Shown here in pieces: positions 1-9,737 of a DNA stretch of 64,000 nucleotides (positions are counted from its first letter, which is position 1; each line of letters begins with the position of its first letter). Source of the stretch: Bacteroidota bacterium (lineage in GTDB: Bacteria > Bacteroidota > Bacteroidia > NS11-12g > UBA9320); the NCBI GenBank assembly GCA_947468275.1, contig CANIKO010000009.1:62001-126000 (forward strand), read 5' to 3'. The position numbers were made by a program, and so were the translations under genes. The notes beneath the pieces are model-generated. The model made no database searches. It had not been told where the DNA came from and saw only the letters and a program-made list of their open reading frames with translations.

Positions 1-262
1 ATAGTAATAAGTCCTCCCTGATTTAATATGCTTCGCCTTGCTATATTGGTGACGAATATTTTTCCTCAATCCATATAGTCAATTGATGTTTTCGCTTTTT
101 GCAACAATACAGATAGTTAATTAAAGTTTGTGCTGGCCTTGGAGGCAATTAGACATATCGACTCATGATAATTATAGGTATATTATAACTTTGTCAAGAA
201 CTTCTCATCATAGATGGTTGCGAATATCTATTTTAAAACGTAAAGCAGAATACAACATATAA
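1..262. other. Left-edge stretch without a gene
   Basis: I see no gene here. All three plus frames meet a stop within the first 25 bases, and all three minus frames are closed by about position 80, so no gene runs in from the left edge. The sequence is AT-rich and shows no convincing repeat or RNA fold apart from the hairpin that follows it. Confidence 0.7.
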
Positions 263-291
263 AAATAGGGTCAGATAAAATAACCTGACCC
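263..291 (-). terminator. Probable Rho-independent terminator of gcvH
   Basis: The 7-bp arms GGGTCAG and CTGACCC (268-274 and 285-291) enclose a 10-nt AT-rich loop. Read on the minus strand, the stem is followed by a T-rich run. It starts 36 bp past the gcvH stop codon. The other flank is also A/T-rich, so it may work in both directions. Confidence 0.65.
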
Positions 292-327
292 TTTAATAAT
301 ATTTTAAATTTTTTCTGTAATTTTATA

Positions 328-705
328 CTACCCCGCAATGGCAGAATAATCTTCGGCTGATAAAAGCGCATCCACTTCGGAAGGGTTGCTCATTTTTACT
401 TTTATCATCCAACCATTTCCATAAGGATCTTCGTTCACATTTTGAGGATTATTATCTAACCCTTCATTTTTTTCAATTATTTCACCACTTAAAGGCAAAA
501 ATAAGTCAGATACAGTTTTTACAGCTTCTACTGTCCCAAATATTTCATGAGCATTTAGCGTTTGGCCTAAGGTTTCAATTTCTACAAAAACAATATCACC
601 TAATTCGCTTTGTGCAAATTCAGTAATACCTATGGTGGCAATGTCACCTTCTACTTTTACCCACTCGTGGTCTTCTGTGTATTTAAGATTGGCTGGAAAA
701 TTCAT
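328..705 (-). CDS. gcvH: Glycine cleavage system H protein
   Basis: This is the lipoyl carrier of the cytosolic glycine cleavage complex. It shuttles the aminomethyl group from the P protein to the T protein and is reoxidised by the L protein. At 125 aa it has the usual family length. The lipoyl attachment lysine is K63 in the context VEAVKTVSD, and the C-terminal part contains the expected NEDPYGNGWMIKV-like segment. The ATG start gives the standard N-terminus. The other cleavage-system genes are not in the window. It lies 85 bp downstream of accD on the same strand, so the two could be cotranscribed. A hairpin terminator follows. Confidence 0.96.
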   Translation of the reverse strand: MNFPANLKYTEDHEWVKVEGDIATIGITEFAQSELGDIVFVEIETLGQTLNAHEIFGTVEAVKTVSDLFLPLSGEIIEKNEGLDNNPQNVNEDPYGNGWMIKVKMSNPSEVDALLSAEDYSAIAG

Positions 706-790
706 TTCTTTTATTGATTAAATTATTGGTTGCGAAATTAATTATTTACTCGGTGGATATTTAAATTTATTTTATAAAGTTGAAACTAGA

Positions 791-1681
791 TTAAACTTCT
801 TGGGAAATATCATCATTTTCTTTTTTCTTACCTTTTTTCTCCCAAATAATAGAAAAAAGTGTTGTGAGATTTTGTTTCAACTCTTTGCGATTTACGATAT
901 AATCTAAAAAACCTTTTTCTACTAAAAATTCGGCTCTTTGAAATCCTTTTGGCAAATCTTTCCCTATGGTTTCTTTTATTACCCGTGGGCCCGCAAATCC
1001 AATCAAAGCTTCGGGTTCTGCAATATTCAAATCTCCTAACATAGCAAACGAAGCGGTAACACCACCTGTTGTAGGATCAGTCATTAATGAAATATATGGA
1101 ACTCCTTCTTTGGCAAGTAATGCAAGTTTGGCCGAAGTTTTGGCCATCTGCATCAACGAAAATGCCGCTTCCATCATTCTAGCTCCACCAGATTTAGAAA
1201 TTATCAATACCGGTAATTTGTTTTCACGCCCATAATCAATGGCTCGTGATATTTTTTCACCAACTACACTGCCCATCGAACCACCTATAAAACTAAAATC
1301 CATGCATGCTACCACTAATTTGCGGTTATTCATTTTACCCGTAGCAACTCTTACAGCGTCTTTTAAATCAGTTTTTGCCATCGAATCCTTTATGCGCAAA
1401 GGATATGGTTTCGAATCTGTAAAATTTAATGGATCCGCTGAAATTATATTATTATAAAGTTCTGTAAATTTATTTTCATCAAATAAAATAGAAAAATATT
1501 CATCAGAACCTATTTTTTCATGATAATCACAATGCATGCAAACCCAGCAATTTTCTTCAAATTCTTTGGTAAGAATAGGTTTTTTACATCGTGAACATTG
1601 ATACCAAAGACCATCAGGTGTTTCCTTTTTGTCTTTAGTTTTAGTAACTATACCTTCTTTTACTCTTTGAAACCAACTCAT
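791..1681 (-). CDS. accD: Acetyl-CoA carboxylase carboxyltransferase subunit beta
   Basis: This is the beta subunit of the carboxyltransferase half of acetyl-CoA carboxylase. With AccA it moves the carboxyl group from carboxybiotin to acetyl-CoA to make malonyl-CoA for fatty acid synthesis in the cytosol. At 296 aa it matches the family. The N-terminal zinc ribbon is complete (C29xxC32 and C48xxC51). The crotonase-like core follows, with the SGGARMMEA segment and the [17 protein letters not shown] segment typical of AccD. The start is an ATG preceded by an A-rich leader. Confidence 0.97.
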   Translation of the reverse strand: MSWFQRVKEGIVTKTKDKKETPDGLWYQCSRCKKPILTKEFEENCWVCMHCDYHEKIGSDEYFSILFDENKFTELYNNIISADPLNFTDSKPYPLRIKDSMAKTDLKDAVRVATGKMNNRKLVVACMDFSFIGGSMGSVVGEKISRAIDYGRENKLPVLIISKSGGARMMEAAFSLMQMAKTSAKLALLAKEGVPYISLMTDPTTGGVTASFAMLGDLNIAEPEALIGFAGPRVIKETIGKDLPKGFQRAEFLVEKGFLDYIVNRKELKQNLTTLFSIIWEKKGKKKENDDISQEV

Positions 1682-1725
1682 TTTTTTTTGATTTGAAAAT
1701 TTAGAGATTTTAAAATTATTGAGTT

Positions 1726-1780
1726 TGTCATTCCGACGAAGGAGGAATCTATTAAAGATGCTTCGTATCTCAGCATGACA
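1726..1780. repeat. Dispersed intergenic palindromic repeat
   Basis: This 55-bp element has inverted ends, TGTCATTCCGA on the left and CAGCATGACA on the right, and a GAGGAATCT core. It fills the gap between the aldolase stop and accD. From memory, elements of this form are common between genes in Bacteroidota genomes. Only one copy occurs in the window, so the claim that it is dispersed rests on that recollection. Confidence 0.5.
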
Positions 1781-1789
1781 TATTAATTT

Positions 1790-2848
1790 TTATGCAATAG
1801 TAACTTCTTTTGATAAATAAACATCCTGAATGGTATTTAATAATTCCACCCCTTCATTTCTTGGCTTTTGAAAGGCTTTGCGACCTGAAATCAATCCGCA
1901 TCCACCGGCACGTTTGTTAATTACCGCAGTTCTTACTGCTTCTCCCAAATCAGTGGCTCCTTTGCTTTCACCTCCTGAATTTATAAGTCCAACTTTTCCC
2001 ATATAGCAATTGGCCAATTGATAACGGCATAGATCAATTGGGTGATCTGATGAAAGTTCACTATATACTTTAGGGTGCGTTTTACCAAAATTAACAGCGG
2101 TATATCCGCCATTATTTTCAGGTAATTTTTGTTTAATAATATCGGCCTGTATTGTAACTCCTAAATGATTAGCCTGACCTGTTAAATCGGCACTTGCATG
2201 ATAATCTACTCCGTCTTTTTTAAAGGCATTGTTTCTCAAATAACACCAAAGAACGGTGGCCATTCCCAATTCATGAGCTCTTTCGAATGCTTGAGCTACT
2301 TCTATTATTTGACGGTCGCTTTCTGGCGAGCCAAAATAAATAGTAGCACCTACGGCTACTGCACCCAAATTCCAAGCTTCATCCACACTTCCAAACATAA
2401 ATTGATTGAAACGATTGGGATAAGATATAAATTCGTTATGATTTAATTTTACTATAAATGGAATTTTATGAGCATACATCCGTGAGTTGGATGCCAACAC
2501 ACCAAAAGTAGAGGCAACTGCATTGCACCCCCCATCAATGGCTAACTTAATAATATTTTCGGGATCAAAATAATCTGGGTTTGGGGCAAATGAGGCTCCT
2601 GCGCTGTGCTCAATTCCTTGGTCCACAGGCAATATAGATACATACCCAGTATTGGCCAAACGGCCAGTATTAAATATTTGACCAAGGCTTCGCAATACTT
2701 GTGGACTGCGATTACTCATTCCAAACGAATCCATATAATAATTAGGATTTGGAAGGTGAAGACGGTCTTTACTGATGGTTTTACTAGTGTGATTTAAAAG
2801 GGTATCAGCATGTGAGCCTAACAGCTCAGAAATTTTTGAAATACTCAT
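1790..2848 (-). CDS. Class I fructose-bisphosphate aldolase (DhnA/FbaB type)
   Basis: This aldolase should cleave fructose 1,6-bisphosphate into dihydroxyacetone phosphate and glyceraldehyde 3-phosphate through a Schiff-base lysine, acting in cytosolic glycolysis and gluconeogenesis. It is 352 aa long. The segment [15 protein letters not shown] near residue 75 and the C-terminal [14 protein letters not shown] and [12 protein letters not shown] segments are typical of the DhnA-like bacterial class I family. I have not assigned the Schiff-base lysine to a residue. The gene stands alone: its neighbours are a repeat and accD downstream and a divergent acetyltransferase upstream. Confidence 0.93.
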   Translation of the reverse strand: MSISKISELLGSHADTLLNHTSKTISKDRLHLPNPNYYMDSFGMSNRSPQVLRSLGQIFNTGRLANTGYVSILPVDQGIEHSAGASFAPNPDYFDPENIIKLAIDGGCNAVASTFGVLASNSRMYAHKIPFIVKLNHNEFISYPNRFNQFMFGSVDEAWNLGAVAVGATIYFGSPESDRQIIEVAQAFERAHELGMATVLWCYLRNNAFKKDGVDYHASADLTGQANHLGVTIQADIIKQKLPENNGGYTAVNFGKTHPKVYSELSSDHPIDLCRYQLANCYMGKVGLINSGGESKGATDLGEAVRTAVINKRAGGCGLISGRKAFQKPRNEGVELLNTIQDVYLSKEVTIA

Positions 2849-2952
2849 TTCTAATATAGGAATAAAAGGGGGGCAAACTTACATTAATTTAAAAAAATTA
2901 CCAATTGTGATTTTGTTCGTTTGATTTTAACAAATTGTTTAATATTGAACCT

Positions 2953-3381
2953 ATGTCTATCGAAATAATACGATTTACTTTTGGGGAGAGTTCATTTATT
3001 GAAAAAGCCTTTGAAATTAGGCGAGAAGTATTTGTGGTGGAGCAAAATTGCCCGCCCGAATTGGAATATGAAAACGAAGAAATTTGCCAACATTATTTGG
3101 CCTATTTTAATGGTATCCCAGCAGCCACCGCTCGTTGGCGAACGACCGATAATGGAATAAAACTGGAACGATTTGCTGTGTTAAATGAATACCGCCGCAA
3201 TGGAATTGCTTTGGCTTTGGTAAACCGATTGTTGAACGATGTTAAGGCATTTAATAAGGCTATTTATCTTCACGCCCAAATAGAAGCTATGCCATTATAT
3301 GCCAAAGCTGGGTTTAAACCTACAGGCCCTCAATTTGAAGAAGCGGGGATACAGCATTTTAAAATGATATTTAATATTTAA
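2953..3381 (+). CDS. GNAT family N-acetyltransferase (ElaA-like)
   Basis: A small cytosolic acetyltransferase using acetyl-CoA; its substrate cannot be told from sequence. The 142-aa protein has the acetyl-CoA-binding pattern RRNGIALALVNRLL preceded by the beta-strand LERFAV, and the N-terminal EIRREVFVVEQ segment recalls the ElaA/YjcF branch. I place the start at the ATG at 2953. A TTG at 2935 in the same frame would add six residues that the fold does not need. It is transcribed divergently from the aldolase. Confidence 0.85.
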   Translation: MSIEIIRFTFGESSFIEKAFEIRREVFVVEQNCPPELEYENEEICQHYLAYFNGIPAATARWRTTDNGIKLERFAVLNEYRRNGIALALVNRLLNDVKAFNKAIYLHAQIEAMPLYAKAGFKPTGPQFEEAGIQHFKMIFNI

Positions 3382-3483
3382 TTTTGATGGATTGCCATAT
3401 TTCTTTCACTTAAATGGTTTAAACTAATCTCCAAGTAAAAAGAAACCTTAAAAAAATCTTTCTCCCGATGAAAATGAATAATT

Positions 3484-5493
3484 TTGGAGGTTAAATCTAC
3501 ATTCGGTTTGTTTAGTCGCTTCATCCTTTGTCTGCTAATTTTTTTTCCTGCCTTGCTTTTTGCCCAAAGCAAAACCCCGGACAATGTAATGTTTGAAACC
3601 GGTCAATTCAAAAAAGTGAAACAAACCGACTTGGCAGATGTCACCCGAATTATTACTGAATCAGAAATACGATTGCGAGGTGCTAATAATCTTAAAGACA
3701 TTTTGATACTAGAAACCGGCGGAGTATTTAAGTATGACGCTCAAAAAGGATGGCAATTTTATTGGCATGGCAGCAATAAAGGAAATATTTTGATACTGAT
3801 GGATGGTTTACCTTTTCGATCGGTTCAGTTTGACGAAATGGATTTTCAACAAATCCCACTGGATAATATTAGCCGAATTGAAATAACCGAAACCCCACAA
3901 GGCGTGGCTTATGGCAACTCAGCCATTATGGGAGTAATAAATATTATTTCGAAAACAACTCAGCAAAAAGTATATAAACCCTCCCTTCGTTTTCATGTTT
4001 ATGCCCCTGGAGGCATATATAGTAATTTAAATTTAGGGCGACGAACCACTGAAAACTATTTTCGATTTTCGTCCTCTGTTGATGCCTTTGCTGGCAATCA
4101 AGGAAATGATTCAGGGCGGGTATTGCAATGGCTGCCTTATACTCGGATAAATAATCAAGTGTTTTTTTCTCATAAAATTCTTCAATACATGGATGTTTTC
4201 GTCGGGTTTAATAATCTTTATGAAATAAAAACCCAATTAGGGTATCCTTATCCTCAATCTATAAAAGCAAATGATAGGGTATTAAAAACCAATAATAATT
4301 CACTTTATGCAGGCATTAAAGGTAAACTTACCCAAAATATTAATCTTCAAGGCGATATTCAATTAATGGATTATAGAAGAAATAACACTTTATTTTTAAA
4401 AGATATTTCCACCGCCGAACAAATAGCTATAAATGACTCAGCTCTAAATGACACCATTCATTATAGATTTATATATAGCCGATGGGTACTTTCGCAAAAC
4501 GACAACAATAGATTTCTCAATTATCAGGCAGGATTTGACCTTTCCAATACGGATGATAGATATAAGCAAACTGTCAATAGTGTTCATCAGTCAAATACAA
4601 CATCTGCTTTGTTTTTAAATTTTCGTTATACAGGAATAAAAAGCATAATTATTAATGGTGGATTTAGACTGCCATACAGTTCCAAATACAAAACAAAACC
4701 TCTTTGGGATGTAAAAATGATTTATAAATTTACAAAAGAGTGGGGGCTTAAATTTATGGCGGCCCGAAGCACAAAAGCCCCTAACTTTGACCAATTATTT
4801 GCCACCTACCTTACCAATGGGTACAGTATTAAACGAAATCTGAACCTTACAGATGAAAGTGCTATGTCGTATCACTATTCATTATTTTTCAATAAGCACA
4901 ATGTCATTAAAAAAGGGGATAAACTAGAATTTGAACCTGGCTTTTTTAACTATTTTTTTAAAGGGGGTATAGAATTAATTGCGGATAAAAATAGCCCCGG
5001 ACGATTGGTACATAAAAACCTTAGCGAAAAAAAAACAATAGGCACCCGCATTAATATTGCTTACCAAAGCCACAATTTAGATTTAAACTTAAGAGGCACT
5101 CTTACTGGAAATAATTACTTCGCCAATTTGTTTGACCAACAATTATTTTTTAATGAAGTCTATTCCAATTTTATATTAAAAATACCGCACTATAATTTTA
5201 ATATTTGTTTTGTAAATAAGCTTACTTCACAGCGAGGATATATGTCGTTAGATGCCATGAAAGGGCCTCAAACATTTTTTAACCAACGCTTTTATTTGGC
5301 CGATGCAATTATTGAAAAATCATTTAGTAAAAAAACAATTACTCTAAGAGGCGGCATTAAAAATATTGCAAACGTTAAAAATATCGGCAGTTTTTTTCTT
5401 TCTACGAATAGTTCGGGCGGCCAGCAGCAGCCATTTACCACACCATTAATTAGTGGCAGAAATTATTTTATTGAATTAAATATTAATCTTTAA
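3484..5493 (+). CDS. TonB-dependent outer-membrane receptor
   Basis: A 669-aa outer-membrane importer of the TonB-dependent family; the ligand is unknown. A hydrophobic signal peptide ends at LLFAQ near residue 28. A plug domain covers roughly residues 45-165, with ILILMDGLP and the [10 protein letters not shown] segment characteristic of plugs. The remaining 500 residues look like alternating beta-barrel strands, ending in an aromatic/hydrophobic last strand. The usual carboxypeptidase-like N-terminal extension of many Bacteroidota receptors is absent. No ATG is available: the frame can start at TTG 3484 or at TTG 3508. The 3' end overlaps the convergent DUF1348 gene by 11 bp. No SusD partner is adjacent. 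Confidence 0.85.
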   Translation: MEVKSTFGLFSRFILCLLIFFPALLFAQSKTPDNVMFETGQFKKVKQTDLADVTRIITESEIRLRGANNLKDILILETGGVFKYDAQKGWQFYWHGSNKGNILILMDGLPFRSVQFDEMDFQQIPLDNISRIEITETPQGVAYGNSAIMGVINIISKTTQQKVYKPSLRFHVYAPGGIYSNLNLGRRTTENYFRFSSSVDAFAGNQGNDSGRVLQWLPYTRINNQVFFSHKILQYMDVFVGFNNLYEIKTQLGYPYPQSIKANDRVLKTNNNSLYAGIKGKLTQNINLQGDIQLMDYRRNNTLFLKDISTAEQIAINDSALNDTIHYRFIYSRWVLSQNDNNRFLNYQAGFDLSNTDDRYKQTVNSVHQSNTTSALFLNFRYTGIKSIIINGGFRLPYSSKYKTKPLWDVKMIYKFTKEWGLKFMAARSTKAPNFDQLFATYLTNGYSIKRNLNLTDESAMSYHYSLFFNKHNVIKKGDKLEFEPGFFNYFFKGGIELIADKNSPGRLVHKNLSEKKTIGTRINIAYQSHNLDLNLRGTLTGNNYFANLFDQQLFFNEVYSNFILKIPHYNFNICFVNKLTSQRGYMSLDAMKGPQTFFNQRFYLADAIIEKSFSKKTITLRGGIKNIANVKNIGSFFLSTNSSGGQQQPFTTPLISGRNYFIELNINL

Positions 5494-5899
5494 ATTTTCG
5501 ATTCTCTTCCGCAATGTACGAGTCATTAATACTGGCAAAACGTTTTTGCATCAGTCCATTTTCATCAAATTCCCAGTTTTCATTTCCATATGCTCTGAAC
5601 CATTGCCCAGCAGTATTTTGATATTCGTATTCAAACCTAACGGCTATGCGGTTTTCGGTATGCGCCCAATATTCTTTTTTTAATTTATAATGGCTTTCCT
5701 TAGCCCATTTGCGTTTTAAAAATTCTACAATTTCTTCTCTTCCGTTTATAAATTCATCTCGATTTCGCCATTCGCTGTTTACGGTATATGCCATGGAAAC
5801 CCTGATTGGATCTTTACTATTCCAGGCATCTTCGGCCATTTGAATTTTTTGTTTTGCTGTTTCCTGAGTAAAGGGCGGTAGAGGAAGTTTTTGTTCCAT
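5483..5899 (-). CDS. DUF1348 (NTF2-like) protein
   Basis: A 138-aa protein of the DUF1348 family, which adopts an NTF2/SnoaL-like fold. The function is unknown. Family-like segments include [24 protein letters not shown] and the aromatic [13 protein letters not shown] near the C-terminus. It is the last member of a minus-strand run, 30 bp after the ArsC-like gene. Cotranscription with that run is likely from spacing but is not proof of a shared role. Confidence 0.88.
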   Translation of the reverse strand: MEQKLPLPPFTQETAKQKIQMAEDAWNSKDPIRVSMAYTVNSEWRNRDEFINGREEIVEFLKRKWAKESHYKLKKEYWAHTENRIAVRFEYEYQNTAGQWFRAYGNENWEFDENGLMQKRFASINDSYIAEENRKFKD

Positions 5900-5929
5900 T
5901 ATTTTTTTCTCGAAAATACTATTTATTAA

Positions 5930-6268
5930 TCAAATCAATTCCAACACCTTTTCCGGTGGTCTACCAATAATAGCTCTGTTTCCATCTATTACAATTGGGC
6001 GTTCAATGAGTTGCGGATTTTGAACCATCGCTTCCAACCATTCATTATCCGAAAGCTTTTTGCCTTTATATTTTTCAATAAATATTGGTTCCTTTTTTCG
6101 AAGTAATTCTTCCGGTTGCATTCCCAAAACTATAACTATGCTTTGTAAAGTTTCTAAAGTTGGTGGATGGTTTAAATAATCTACAATTTCGGCCGTTTTG
6201 CCTTTGCTTTCTATAAGTTTTAAAGTTTCGCGGCACTTGGAACAGCGCGGATTGTAATATATTTTCAT
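5930..6268 (-). CDS. ArsC/Spx-family reductase (arsenate reductase-like)
   Basis: A 112-aa thioredoxin-fold protein of the glutaredoxin-dependent ArsC family. The catalytic cysteine sits in NPRCSKCRE (C9, C12). The later RPIVIDGNRAIIGRP segment holds the conserved arginine near a proline that binds the oxyanion in this family. Many chromosomal YfgD-type members are not tied to arsenic resistance, and no arsR, arsB or acr3 gene is nearby, so arsenate reduction in the cell is uncertain. Its start overlaps the end of the DUF393 gene by 4 bp, indicating translational coupling. Confidence 0.88.
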   Translation of the reverse strand: MKIYYNPRCSKCRETLKLIESKGKTAEIVDYLNHPPTLETLQSIVIVLGMQPEELLRKKEPIFIEKYKGKKLSDNEWLEAMVQNPQLIERPIVIDGNRAIIGRPPEKVLELI

Positions 6269-6675
6269 TTGATATTTGTATCTAAAAATCGGCTTCTCAC
6301 TTCCCGGGTTGGTATCATGCAGGCTTCTGTTTTACCAAACCATTTATAGCGGTTGCGGCCTATCAAATTATAGACCCAATCGCGGATTGGTTTTGGTACA
6401 ATCATAAAAATATATAAGGCGGGCCACAATCCATCCAATCTTTTGGTTATTCGCAAAGCGGCTGATGAACGGTCATAGGTTTTTTCATTATCTATTAAAA
6501 TAACCGATTCGGGCATGGGTTTGGTTTTATCACCAACCAATTTTTGAGCTATTTCACTTTGCAAGGGAGCAAATTTGAAGAACCCTTTTTTATCCCGTTT
6601 TATTATAAAATTAATAGAATTGTTGCAAAAATTACAAACCCCGTCAAACAATACTATGGCGTTATCTGATTTCAT
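6265..6675 (-). CDS. DUF393 thiol-disulfide oxidoreductase-like protein
   Basis: A 136-aa protein of the DCC/DUF393 family, named after its N-terminal thiol motif. Here it reads FDGVCNFCNN (C14, C17) and is followed by the family segment FKFAPLQSE. Members are predicted thiol-disulfide oxidoreductases; the substrate is unknown. The gene overlaps the EamA transporter by 14 bp upstream and ArsC by 4 bp downstream. Two thiol-fold genes in a row are suggestive, but no common pathway can be read from the sequence. Confidence 0.9.
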   Translation of the reverse strand: MKSDNAIVLFDGVCNFCNNSINFIIKRDKKGFFKFAPLQSEIAQKLVGDKTKPMPESVILIDNEKTYDRSSAALRITKRLDGLWPALYIFMIVPKPIRDWVYNLIGRNRYKWFGKTEACMIPTREVRSRFLDTNIK

Positions 6676-7612
6676 TTATTTTTCTCCTTTCGTAACCTTG
6701 TAGAAGCGGGTGAAACACCACACAGCTCAATATTATAGCCGTTCCTAAATAAAACTGAAAGTTAAGCTCCGTGTTTTCATGAAAAATTAAGGCTGCTAGA
6801 ATAATACCATAAACCGGCTCAAGATTAATACTTAAATTGGAGGTAAAAGCCGAAACATGTTTTAAAGCTTGAAGATTAAAAACAAAAGCCAGGCAGGTGC
6901 ATAGCAATCCCAAAACCACTAGATAATACCAATCGGAACTTATACCCAACCAGATAAAATGCCATGGTTTTATTAAATCTATAGCTTGTGGCATAATACT
7001 AAAACTACTATCCCAATAAAAATAAAAAGGTAAAAGCAAGCACAAAAAACTCCAACCCGAAAAGAACTCTAAAAACGAAACGGACAAAGTGTTTTTTTGT
7101 CCTATAAATTTTTTGTTGAGGCTTGAAAACGTAGATGCTATAAGTGCCGAAATAATAGCTGAAATGATAGCAGGATAATAAAAACTTCCAACTCCCATTA
7201 CAAAATAAACGCCAACAATGGTGACCAACCCCAACAAGACTTCCGTTTTTAAAATCCGTCGTTTATTCAGTATGGGTTCAATAATAGAAGTAAATAAAGG
7301 TGAGGTGGCAAGGCAAGCCAAAGTTACGGAGGCACTGTCTCCTAATTTTATGGAGCCATAAAATGTAACCCAATGCAAGGCCACTAAAACACCAATGCCC
7401 GAAAACCTCAGAATATCTTTTTTTGAAAGGCTTCGCAATCCCTTGATAACACCAGGCAAAAGAATCAAACCTACAAAACTTATCCAAAGGCGGTTCCACA
7501 CCAATCCTAGTTGTTGAAGGGTAATTAATTTGCCTAAAATAGCTGTGAACCCAAACAGAAAAATAGCAATGTGCAGCTTTAAATAAGCGTTAGCAAGTGT
7601 TTTTTTATGCAA
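6662..7612 (-). CDS. EamA/DMT-family transporter
   Basis: A 316-aa inner-membrane protein with about ten predicted transmembrane helices arranged as two EamA halves, the layout of the drug/metabolite exporter superfamily. The second half contains the family-like segment NLSINLEPVYGIILAALIF. The substrate is unknown. The start appears to be TTG, as no ATG is available close to the expected N-terminus. It begins 2 bp after the barstar stop codon and runs into the DUF393 gene, so it belongs to the same transcription unit. Confidence 0.88.
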   Translation of the reverse strand: MHKKTLANAYLKLHIAIFLFGFTAILGKLITLQQLGLVWNRLWISFVGLILLPGVIKGLRSLSKKDILRFSGIGVLVALHWVTFYGSIKLGDSASVTLACLATSPLFTSIIEPILNKRRILKTEVLLGLVTIVGVYFVMGVGSFYYPAIISAIISALIASTFSSLNKKFIGQKNTLSVSFLEFFSGWSFLCLLLPFYFYWDSSFSIMPQAIDLIKPWHFIWLGISSDWYYLVVLGLLCTCLAFVFNLQALKHVSAFTSNLSINLEPVYGIILAALIFHENTELNFQFYLGTAIILSCVVFHPLLQGYERRKINEIR

Positions 7613-7614
7613 GT

Positions 7615-8001
7615 TTAGTTGGGGTTTATAATTTTTAAGAATGATTTTTCGGCAATGAGATGAAAGTGAATGGGATTGTGCTGATAGGCTTTTAAAACAT
7701 CCATTAATACGGCATCAAATATTTCTTTGGGCAGATTGTCTTTTTCATCGGCACAAATTAATGCCGGGTGAATAATCAAAAAATAAATATGGTCTACTCC
7801 CAGCCATTCTAAATCGGTGAGGCAATCATACAACGCATCAAAATTATGTCCGAAATGATTTGGAAATTTAAAAATAGATGCTAATTCATTCAACAACAAT
7901 TCCTTGGTTTTACAACGGTTTCCATCCAGTGTAATCATGTAAGAAGCATTATCACATTTTAGAGTAAAGGATTCATTTATTGGTAACAGTTGAAGTGCCA
8001 T
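7615..8001 (-). CDS. Barstar-family ribonuclease inhibitor
   Basis: A 128-aa barstar homologue that should bind and block the active site of the ribonuclease encoded just upstream, protecting the producer from its own enzyme. The diagnostic segment is FGHNFDALYDCLTDL near residues 50-65, matching the barstar helix that plugs barnase. Its ATG shares one base with the ribonuclease stop codon (TAATG), so translation of toxin and inhibitor is probably coupled. Pairing with the adjacent enzyme is inferred from family knowledge and position. Confidence 0.9.
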   Translation of the reverse strand: MALQLLPINESFTLKCDNASYMITLDGNRCKTKELLLNELASIFKFPNHFGHNFDALYDCLTDLEWLGVDHIYFLIIHPALICADEKDNLPKEIFDAVLMDVLKAYQHNPIHFHLIAEKSFLKIINPN

Positions 8002-8438
8002 TAGTTTATTTTTTTAAAGCTTTTATAATGATCATTGGTATACCAGGCTGATTTATCATCACCGGTTACAATTCGTTCTTTTCCTCTATTTAACATTCTC
8101 TTTTTAGGGTTTACATCCCATTCGTGGTATTCTATTTTTTCGCCATCAGGTTTTGTTTTGGGCAAAACTCCTTCATAATTATGAAACTCTCTTCCGCCAA
8201 CATAGCCATCCTTAGGCTCATGAAAAGTTTGCACATACTTCAAAATTTCATACACTTTTGCAGGAATTTCGTTTTCAGACTTGCTTTCATCTAATTCTGT
8301 TTCCGAATTGGTAATCAGGCTATCTGCAGCAATTTTTGAGGTTTCTGCCTTTGTATTTTGAAACGAATTGTACCATTTGCTGCCGCCGATTCCCAGCAGC
8401 ACACCAAACAAAAGGAAAATTATTATTTTACGGTTCAT
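8001..8438 (-). CDS. Secreted or membrane-anchored guanyl-type ribonuclease (RNase Sa/barnase-like)
   Basis: A 145-aa microbial ribonuclease of the N1/T1/barnase group. An N-terminal hydrophobic segment (about residues 4-18) acts as signal peptide or anchor, followed by a polar linker and the catalytic domain. Visible landmarks are the substrate-site strand GGREFHNYEG, the catalytic strand with YHEWDV (general base glutamate), RIVTG (catalytic arginine) and WYTNDHYKSF (catalytic histidine). I use the ATG at 8438; a TTG at 8450 would add four residues. It heads a minus-strand run with its barstar inhibitor directly next. The target could be competing cells or imported RNA as nutrient; the sequence does not decide. 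Confidence 0.88.
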   Translation of the reverse strand: MNRKIIIFLLFGVLLGIGGSKWYNSFQNTKAETSKIAADSLITNSETELDESKSENEIPAKVYEILKYVQTFHEPKDGYVGGREFHNYEGVLPKTKPDGEKIEYHEWDVNPKKRMLNRGKERIVTGDDKSAWYTNDHYKSFKKIN

Positions 8439-8485
8439 TAGCAAATTCAAACCAACAGTAATTTAAGCAGTATTGCAAGTAAGTT

Positions 8486-8567
8486 AACACGGAGGCACGG
8501 AGATACAGAGAAAAAAAATTTTTTAAATTATCTCTTCGAAACTCCCTTTTCTCCGTGCCTCTGTGTT
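8486..8567. repeat. Intergenic inverted repeat, GGAGGCACGGAG type
   Basis: The arms AACACGGAGGCACGGAGA (8486-8503) and TCTCCGTGCCTCTGTGTT (8550-8567) are near-perfect inverted repeats separated by an AT-rich spacer of about 46 bp. It lies between the divergent RNase and DUF962 genes. The form suggests a small non-coding mobile or REP-like repeat. No second copy is in the window. Confidence 0.6.
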
Positions 8568-8620
8568 ATTCCTTTTTCTCCTAATTTGGTTTTGAAAAAA
8601 ATTAGGTTTATGCTTGTAAC

Positions 8621-9094
8621 ATGCAAACCATCCATCAACTTTTGGAAACATACGGTGAAAGCCATAAAAATTCAACCAATAAACTCATTCACTGGATTTG
8701 TGTGCCGAGCATTATGTTCAGTTTGGCTGGGTTATTAATGGCCATCCCCAATCCATTTTTAGCCGAAAAATCATTTGTATTAAATTATGCCTTTGCCTTT
8801 TTTATGTGGGCCTGGATTTATTATATGCGCTTATCCAAAGTTATGTTTTATGGTTTTTTTGTAATTGGGTTAATCATGCTTTGGGGAAATCTTGAAATTT
8901 TTAAAGCTGTGGAAACTAGAGGAAATCTGGCTTTAATATCTATATCCATTTTTGTGTTAGCTTGGATTGGGCAGTTTATCGGTCATAAAATTGAAGGCAA
9001 AAAACCATTGTTTCTTCAGGATTTACAATTTCTGTTAATAGGCCCTGCTTGGTTGCTGCATTTTATTTATAATAAACTTAGGGTACACTATTAA
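8621..9094 (+). CDS. DUF962 / Mpo1-like membrane protein
   Basis: A 157-aa integral membrane protein of the DUF962 family, whose yeast member Mpo1 is a dioxygenase of the phytosphingosine degradation route. The N-terminal Y-x-x-x-H pattern (YGESHKNSTNKLIHWICVP) and the later IGQFIGHKIEGKKP segment with its conserved histidine are the family's presumed metal ligands. It has about four transmembrane helices. An enzymatic role on hydroxylated fatty acids is plausible by homology only. Its end overlaps the convergent GNAT gene by 4 bp. Confidence 0.85.
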   Translation: MQTIHQLLETYGESHKNSTNKLIHWICVPSIMFSLAGLLMAIPNPFLAEKSFVLNYAFAFFMWAWIYYMRLSKVMFYGFFVIGLIMLWGNLEIFKAVETRGNLALISISIFVLAWIGQFIGHKIEGKKPLFLQDLQFLLIGPAWLLHFIYNKLRVHY

Positions 9095-9576
9095 TACCCT
9101 TTCACCAGAATATAATCATCCATCGAGAAGCCGTTTCCAATATCAAAATCGGCTACTTCTTTTATTACAAAACCTGTTTTAAAATAAAAATTTATAGATT
9201 TAAAATTTTTGCGGTTCACCTGTAATCTCAATTCTTTGGGTTGAGCCATATTTTCCCATTGTTTTAAAATATCGGCTCCGATTCCTTTACCCTGAACACT
9301 CGTTTTTATATAAAATTTATTCATAAACCAATGTTCGGGTTCATTTTCCGTCACCGCGAAATAACCAATGGAATCCTTGATTTCATCTTGAATCAAATAA
9401 AATATTTGCCCTTCCTTCATCAATTTTTCAAGGTTTTCCAAGCTATAAAAATTGGCCAGCATGTATTCTATTTGCTCAGCAGTAATGATACTTAAATAAT
9501 GGTCGTACCATATTTTTTCAGCCAATTGGTAAATGGTTGGAAGGTCTTTGGGGGTTGCTAATTGTATGGCTGGCAT
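9091..9576 (-). CDS. GNAT family N-acetyltransferase
   Basis: A 161-aa acetyltransferase with the acetyl-CoA site VQGKGIGADILKQW and the C-terminal NFKSINFYFKTGF strand-helix seen in RimI-type GNATs. The substrate is unknown. It starts with ATG and is transcribed divergently from purL. Confidence 0.88.
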   Translation of the reverse strand: MPAIQLATPKDLPTIYQLAEKIWYDHYLSIITAEQIEYMLANFYSLENLEKLMKEGQIFYLIQDEIKDSIGYFAVTENEPEHWFMNKFYIKTSVQGKGIGADILKQWENMAQPKELRLQVNRKNFKSINFYFKTGFVIKEVADFDIGNGFSMDDYILVKGY

Positions 9577-9701
9577 TATTACCTATGGTTAATTTTTTTA
9601 AGGATACAAGATTAGAAGATAATTTAGTAAAAACCGAATAAAAACCAATCCTAACTTCTTAATTTCATCACTTCAAAACATCAAAAAAACTAAATTTAAA
9701 T

Positions 9702-9709
9702 TACCTTTG
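9702..9709 (+). promoter_or_regulatory. Probable -7 promoter box of purL
   Basis: TACCTTTG matches the Bacteroidota -7 consensus TAnnTTTG exactly. It lies 28 bp upstream of the purL start, which fits a short leader. I do not see a clear -33 element. Confidence 0.55.
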
Positions 9710-9737
9710 CCCCTCCCATTCTAAAATCGTAAATAAA

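Noticed and set aside
3378-3584. A 68-aa minus-strand frame across the start of the TonB receptor
   Set aside because: It covers the receptor's signal peptide and has no recognisable features.
5930-6268. Arsenic resistance locus
   Set aside because: The ArsC-like gene has no arsR, efflux pump or arsM neighbour, and the family includes members not linked to arsenic.
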